NCBI GenBank assembly: GCA_025602905.1
Contig: JAHLKI010000043.1
Coordinates: forward strand, 62,001 to 126,000
DNA from: Phlyctochytrium arcticum
Taxonomy: Eukaryota; Chytridiomycota; Chytridiomycetes; Chytridiales; Chytridiaceae
Direction of reading: 5' to 3'
DNA: 64,000 nucleotides
Notes under the pieces: model-generated
Databases searched by the model: none
Seen by the model: the letters and a program-made list of their open reading frames with translations, nothing else
Told to the model about the DNA's origin: nothing
Position numbers and translations under genes: made by a program
Part shown: positions 58,701 through 64,000 of the stretch, one piece after another
How the letters are laid out: each line of letters starts with the position of its first letter
Position numbering within the stretch: position 1 is the stretch's first letter

Positions 58701-61700
58701 CACACCAAACCACCTGCTTGCACTTTGCGCGCATACCACGAAAATTCGGAAATTTTTGAAATCCAGTAATGGTCCAAGTGAACCACTACCCAATCGCCTT
58801 CAACACACGCCCTTTCAATTTTTTCCCGCCAAATATTATCTAGACCCAGTGGCATAAGGAAATGTCCATATGGAAGCCGATCGAAATTACTAACCTTGTT
58901 TGTCTGATTCACCCAAACACACTAACCGGGTTGAATGATGTTCTTGGTCGTCCAAACTGGAACTGATGACATGTAACACGTCCTTTGATGAGTTTGTCAC
59001 CAATACCTTGATTGGCATATGGAATTTCCCGAACAGCGTGTTCCGGTTAAATCCTGGCGGAAGCAATCTGACCCCAGTCGCTTGCATAAGCTCATCTAGT
59101 ACTTGGGAAATACTATCGGGATAAAATAGCCTACATATGAACGCGTAAGAGATCAACTCGGACAAAAGGAATGGAACAGTCTAGTCTCACTTACATAAGT
59201 AGCAAGGCTCGCTCCACCGTCCCCACTCGGCGGTGATATTGGGTTGATACTTCGTGATCTTTTAAAATGTCAACTTGTTGCTTTTGTGCTGTTACTGCAG
59301 CCTCGACGAGTTGTTGAAAAGCAGGTCGTTGGCCTAAACCGCTTTTGGGCAGTCTGCTCATCACTTCCTGCCAACGAATAAGTAACTGCGAATCGAGCAC
59401 AGACAAAAATACACACCTCTGCAAGGAACTCCTCAGGAGTTAGATGGACGATACATTTTTTGAAGAAATCGCTATCAAAATGGCTGACCACCGACAAGTT
59501 GTTTGCCAGCAAGAGAAGAGTAGCCAGCACTACTGGCTCACGATCTGCTGCTTGTATCATGCTGATTGTAGGAACAAGAACTGCAGCCGTCAATGCTGAT
59601 TTAATCACGTCCAAATCTTCCTTTTTCGGGGTCCCACTCTGCAATAAAGCAGCGTGAGGCGACACCGCATCTTCAATGCACGTAAAGAGCATATGATCAG
59701 TGACACCATAGAGTGGTCGAAGCGCTTCCACTCCCTTGACATAAGACTTCAGGGTGGATGAAAAAATTGCAATATGATGGAATGGCTTAAACAAATGCTC
59801 GTTGTGAGACTTGAACGTGCGGTAAATTGCCGCATTTCTTTCGGACTGATAGGAGTTACGCTGATGCACGATGATGTCATGCATCAAGGGATCACTCTCT
59901 GTGATGTTGCTGGATAACATCATGCTGATACAAGATTGGAATGATTCTTCATTCTTTTTAAGTGCGGAACGAACATTGACTCCTAGAACAAAGTTAGGCA
60001 TTGGTCAATGCGACGCGAAGTACAAGAGAATCTTACGCTGAGCCCGTCCCTGAAGGTCAAACGAAGGCCGTACAATATTCATGAGCTTATCCAAGATTAT
60101 ACTGCAAGTTGTTTCGGAAGAATGACAGCAATTGATCACAGAGAAAAACTCTGGAGTCTGTGTGGTGAAACTGGAAAGTTTGGACACCACGATCATTGAC
60201 ATTTCAGCCGACATCCCTGGCCGCCGTTCCTTTTTCCGCTGCTCCTGGATTTTGACTATTTGTGAGCTGATTAAATCATCTTGAAGGTTGGTAATGATTA
60301 TTGGCTTCCATGTTGACTTGAGCACAGCAAGCTGATCAATGAAGTTAGGAGCACGCGCGTCCAACTTCTGCACTTCACCCTTGAGCGGGAAGAGTTTGGT
60401 GCTATCAAGGAAAGGTTCAATTAATCCGTCGGGGTCAAGAATCCAGATATCCTGATTTTGAGATGTGATCAAAGCTATATTCTCTCTCATGACCTTGCTT
60501 TTCTGTAGAAATAATGCGTCGTGAATTGGACTTTCTGTCTTCCTAAATTTGAAACTCCGGCAGTTATCTGGGAATTCCTGCGAAATGATACTCTCAATTT
60601 CTTGAAAGAGTTCGAGTCGTTTTTCTGGTGGAAATGGCCCTAAATAGGTCAAGAAGGCGGATTGCAGAAGAGAATCACCTAGTAAGGTTTTCTCTGCAGC
60701 CGACAAGTCTGCAATTCGTTTGCTGATATCTTCTCCAATTTGACCGAGCGAGTTCGAGAACCTGTTTTGAAATTGCAAGTACTTTCCCGTTCGCTTCCCA
60801 TTGTGAAAGACAAAAATAGCTTGAAATAATTCTGCCAGAAGACTGAAAATTGATGTTCTTGATGAGGCAAGCACAGGTACAGTAACCTGCTGCGCTGGAG
60901 CTTTGAACAGATCCGAAACATTGGCGTTCAGGGAAAGGTGAACAATCCCACCACGGTTATGCGGCAGCTGCTTTCGGAGTCGATCGATTGTGGCATTGAA
61001 TACCCCATTCTTGCGCGCTTTCTTCATGATGAATTCATGGATAAATTTATCAGGCACTGGAGTCTTGTCAGTGGTTTCGCTATGCGCCACCAGCATATAG
61101 TTGCGCAGCGACGAATGCTTATCTCTTGACTGCCTAGTTGGCTGGCCTGCAATGCTGGGAGCTGTACCATCCTCGTGAAGATAATCCGAAAAAGCGTTTT
61201 CCACGGCAACAAAAAGATCATTGGCAAGCTCATAACTGATTAGCATGTCTGATGTAACCACGGTGCCTTTATCGAGACGTCCAAGTTGAGCATACTCAGG
61301 CAGCTTCTTTAAGTAGGTAGTCATTCTCGCATACGCCCTATTTCGTGCTTTAGTTCCAGGCTAGAGCTTGTCTCACTTCAGAAATACATACTTGAAACCC
61401 ATAAGACCCGCCAATGCGTGCGTTACCGACGGCTTTAGCGCGGTTAGCCGACTTTTAGTCATAGCGTCCAAGGTAAAGTAGAATGCTTTCCACGAGAGAT
61501 TGTTGGGGTAGGAAAAGGCAATACCCCAGCCGCGTTTCAGACACATCCATCTCCAGAATTGCATATTTACTAGCGCTTTGCTCCACGGCTGATTCACACG
61601 GAAGGATTGTGCTAATGTCCTGCTGTCGAGTAATGACAGAATTTTCAGTGAAAGAGCTTGTGGCAGCTGCCCGACGATATCAAAATAGATAGAATCAACA

Positions 61701-64000
61701 TGCTTGCGGGTCGCTGAAAGTATATTGGCCAGATTGTACTCTTTCAAATTGTCTTGAATGGTATTGAGCACCTGCGAATCGCTAAATCTTATGTTGGCCA
61801 TCTCCCGCAAGAAAAGTTGCGGGTTACGCAGAATCCATTTGGCTAGTAATGGAGCATCCGCGTTCCAGCCGATCATTGCGCAACTGGTTCTTAGGATAGC
61901 CTCCAGTAGAGGATGAAGATTCTGGGCTGTAATATGACATCTCATGAGGTCCCTATCGGTTTCCTCCAGACGCTTTCGAACACTCTGATAAAGACGGGTA
62001 AGTCTTGATGATTAATAAATGCTCTTGACACGGACCTTCAACGTTTGTAGAATCACTTCAAATGGCCAAAAGGCGGCTTGAACCTCATACTTTTGACACC
62101 ATATATTGTCGAACGTCTTCTTCTCTTGTTTCACCTTCTCTTGGTAATATTGCAACTGCGAGACTACTTGCTGATGTCTAGTCTTATAAGTGCGAACAGC
62201 TGTCGCAATATCGAAGACAGTCATGGCTCCCTTTGGGGCAGTGTACGGCATAATTGCCCTAGACGAGACAGCATTTTTATCTAATACACCGTTAGTGTTG
62301 CCTAGAGAGATTTTCATCGTACACACACCATAATATACGGTCCGATTGTAATCCGAATTGCCCACATTTCGCTTGGCGATCTCTTTCAAATCATCGACGT
62401 CGGAGCTTTGAGCCTGAAATGCAAGATCAGATTTGAACGGAGCTTTTCAAGAGCTGTATAGAGCTCACCCGATCATGTATCAAAGGGACGCTACTCTGCT
62501 CTGGTAGTTGAAGAATGTCTAATAAGATACTGCGAGCGTGAGTAACAAACGGATTACTTGAACCCAAGTCCATCAACGTTGTTATATCGTCCAAGGTGAG
62601 ACTGGAAAGCAGGGTTCGTATTTGCTTCGATTGCTCCTGACCCTCAAAAATATCTGCGGAAAGTAGTCCCTGAATTCCTCCCAGCTCCTGTACTGCTTTC
62701 GCGTAGTTCTCGTGAGCCTTCGCAACATCACCGTTGTCGAAAATAGGGCCATCATCATCGCCATGGAAAGCTTGCTGAATCCACTGGCTTTCTGAAATAT
62801 GGTCGACCTCCCCTGGTTCGTGTCTCTCGAAAATACCTGTTGGGGCGAAAATTTCCTCCAAAAGCGCTATACGCCCAACCAGCTCACGTTTATCATTTTG
62901 AAGGCGGTCATGCTTTTCCCGTAACTCTGCTTCCTCCTGTGTAGCAATTAAAAGCTTATCGCGAGTCTTGATGATTTTTTCCTGAGAATCAGCAGATCCA
63001 ACCATTCGCTTTTGATTTTTCGAAAAACTTTGGGCTTGCTCTTCTCTAACTCTCCGCGTTTCGCGAACGGAGGTGTAAAGGGTAGCTATCCATGAGCATA
63101 ACTCTTTAGCAGCAACGCCCACAACCGCGCAACGATCCGGTCGGAAGGCGCTAGCTTCGACGATTAATTTCAGTTTCATAAGGGTAACATCTGACACGGT
63201 GTCTGGCCCGAATCCGAGAAGTTTGTGCAGGAATGAGTGGCTGGCTAAAATTTTCCGAGCTTCTGCCCACGACGGCGGGCGGTCAAAAAGAATGCACAGA
63301 GCGTTTGATAGCATGACAACTGATGCTGGTAGTTCACCCTCCGTCCGTAGCTCCTGGAACGCGTCCTTGCGCAGCGCTTGTAAGCGTTTCTGGCTGTTTT
63401 CCAGCATCCGTCGAGCGGCATCCAAAGCACCATCAGCTAGGGTCTGTTGTCGTTCCCGCCATTCCCGACCTACAAGATCCTCATCCAGTTTCAGCTTATA
63501 CCGTAGCTCTTTAACAGTGGCTTCGCTGGTGCGTAGGCGACTCCTGACTTCTTCAAGTTCTAAGGCAGTTCGACGCAATTCTTCAGGAAGATGCTTTAGA
63601 CTTTTGCGCGTAGCATCAATTGTCGACGCAATTTTAGTTTTTCCATCAAGAACGCGTTCTAGACAGTTGGAATATCTTTTCAATTGATCTTGGATGGATC
63701 GGCGCTTTTGCTGATACGAACTTGAAAATCTCTGAAGATGGTCCTCAAAACTTCGTAAAGAAAAAAGACGAGCAGAAGTAGACCAGTTGCTCGATTTTTC
63801 GATTACAGCTGAATAGAGACGGGTACTCAGCAACGAAACTTTCGAGACTTCCAGGCCGTCACTCTTAGTGGCTTCATTTACCCCGGTTTGGGTGAGATAA
63901 TGGTTAGCAAAGTCCGCAAGTCCTTCAGCTGGCATATCACGGTACATTGTCAGATCTGGAGCCGAAACGAGTTTCGGGTATTGACCTATGGTTCTCAGAG
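52736..64000 (-). CDS. Giant fusion protein: dynein heavy-chain motor (AAA4 end to C-term) + F-box insert + TEP1-like DUF4062/NACHT/WD40; N-terminus outside window
   Basis: Nine exons (64000-62469, 62413-62036, 61984-61392, 61337-60037, 59982-59417, 59367-59195, 59130-58895, 58839-58608, 58544-52736) join without a phase error into 3,605 codons plus stop; the 5' end is cut by the window. Dynein features in order: end of AAA4 linker (YPKLVSAPDLTMYRDMPAEG), helical stalk, MTBD-like ALCILFDRPPSWAEARKIL, return coil, AAA5 (EKTLLGDSLLQSAFLTYLGP), AAA6 (FYPDSISQVLDELMQATGV; ERACVEGDWVVVHLDHYW; PEYMQHLLPSGLAAAV) and C-terminal domain (YSLVYTHAATQSMALTWNN). Between stalk and AAA5 lie about 650 extra residues with an F-box. 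After the C-terminal domain comes a TEP1/NWD1-like segment (SITVYLCTSKDMENERSYFY; VRMGGLENFGKQL), a NACHT NTPase (LVYGEAGCGKTELF; LILVDGIDRVLD) and WD40 repeats. Dynein orthology is divergent; the domain order is an inference from motif reading. Confidence 0.82.
52790..54800 (-). other. WD40 propeller region
   Basis: Repeated blade endings are seen: DGTIKAWDVD, DGQLTIWRID, DETFILWML, VTGLFTAWQVL and SDHIMRVWSL, with intervening LxxSxDxxxLxxGxxxG strands. Spacing suggests roughly one to two degenerate propellers. Confidence 0.75.
55900..57030 (-). other. TEP1/NWD1-like N-terminal segment and NACHT NTPase core
   Basis: Around 57020 the motif RSITVYLCTSKDMENERSYF resembles the DUF4062 start (V-x-V-F-I-S-S-T-x-x-D-M-x-x-E-R). 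RDPSFARSVPKSFRAQYLSN and VRMGGLENFGKQLTADL match TEP1 spacing. The P-loop GEAGCGKT is at about 56247-56270 and the Walker B LVDGIDRVLD at about 55975-56010. Confidence 0.78.
58190..58544 (-). other. Dynein C-terminal domain abutting the STAND half
   Basis: The first 120 residues of the last exon resemble the start of the dynein C-terminal domain: a xLYSLVYTHAATQ helix in place of LLFALCFFHAVxxER, then WNNLEYSTLKINFSDFQLAT in place of GWNxxYxFNxSDLxIS, then a segment ending RLLILALLERYTNAS in place of RRxLxxxLxxFYNPD. It is separated from the TEP1-like part by about 370 residues without a recognised domain. Confidence 0.72.
61525..61669 (-). other. F-box motif inside the dynein-like protein
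   Basis: The stretch LPQALSLKILSLLDSRTLAQ followed by SFRVNQPWSKALVNMQFWRW and MCLKRGWGI has the F-box spacing LPxxLxxxILSxLDxxxLxxxxRVxxxW...LWxxxCxRRWG, and continues with SWKAFYFTLDAM as in many F-box proteins. F-boxes normally bind SKP1 of SCF ubiquitin ligases. Confidence 0.75.
63078..63329 (-). other. Dynein microtubule-binding-domain-like segment within the stalk
   Basis: Between two coiled-coil stretches the protein reads PASVVMLSNALCILFDRPPS, then ARKILASHSFLHKLLGF, SDVTLMKLKLIVEASAFRPD and AAKELCSWIATLYTSVRE. This follows the helix order of dynein MTBDs (H1 A-x-CILL, then FLxxLxxFxxDxV, then xFxPExV, then LCxWVxAxxxY). Residues contacting tubulin cannot be judged. Confidence 0.7.

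Noticed and set aside
1..64000. CRISPR arrays, prophage or operon structure
   Set aside because: No spaced direct repeats or bacterial gene organisation; genes have spliceosomal introns throughout.

Overview
This is a stretch of a fungal nuclear genome. Genes lie on both strands, are interrupted by many short GT-AG introns (about 50-70 nt, often with a CTAAC/CTAAT-like branch site), and encode ordinary eukaryotic housekeeping proteins. Several features point to an early-diverging, probably zoosporic (chytrid-like) fungus rather than Dikarya: a mitochondrial cob(I)alamin adenosyltransferase, a dynein-derived giant protein, a complete GARP subunit VPS54, and leptomycin-type CRM1. I cannot name the species.

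Layout. 1-1.5 kb: 3' end of a MULE/SWIM transposase-like gene. 2.06-5.32 kb: an apparently intact MULE DNA transposon with 87-bp perfect terminal inverted repeats, a 9-bp target duplication and one uninterrupted 769-aa transposase. 5.6-8.1 kb: complex I subunit NDUFA7 and THO-complex WD40 protein THOC3. 8.4-16 kb: a KDM4-type JmjC demethylase, a SIR2-like NADase-family protein, a small membrane protein and a BTB protein. 16.5 kb: tRNA-Leu(UAA). 17.2-23.1 kb: exportin-1, a possible decayed cyclin and NatC subunit NAA38. 23.6-26.5 kb: a transposon-like two-frame gene. 27-37.3 kb: ribosomal protein uS2, ABCF3/GCN20, MMAB, VPS54 and MBF1. 37.6-44.3 kb: ESS2, TSG101, COQ2 and mitochondrial uL3m. 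44.6-51.9 kb: a coiled-coil protein, a membrane-anchored disordered protein, an SLC45/Sut1-like sugar transporter and a beta-carbonic anhydrase.

The most remarkable locus is 52.7 kb to the right edge (minus strand). Eight introns, all frame-compatible, join one open reading frame of about 3,605 residues that is still incomplete at its N-terminus. It reads: end of dynein AAA4, stalk coiled coil, microtubule-binding-domain-like segment, coiled coil, a roughly 650-residue insertion that contains an F-box, dynein AAA5, AAA6 and dynein C-terminal domain. It then continues directly into a TEP1/NWD1-like DUF4062-type segment, a NACHT P-loop NTPase and a WD40 propeller. I know of no described protein that fuses a dynein motor to a NACHT-WD40 (STAND) module, so this is my candidate for a previously undescribed system.

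Functional themes are otherwise typical of a gene-dense housekeeping region: mitochondrial respiration and translation (NDUFA7, COQ2, uL3m, MMAB), membrane traffic (VPS54, TSG101), nuclear export and mRNA biogenesis (XPO1, THOC3, ESS2), translation control (GCN20, MBF1, uS2, NAA38). No operons, CRISPR arrays, plasmid or phage features are seen.
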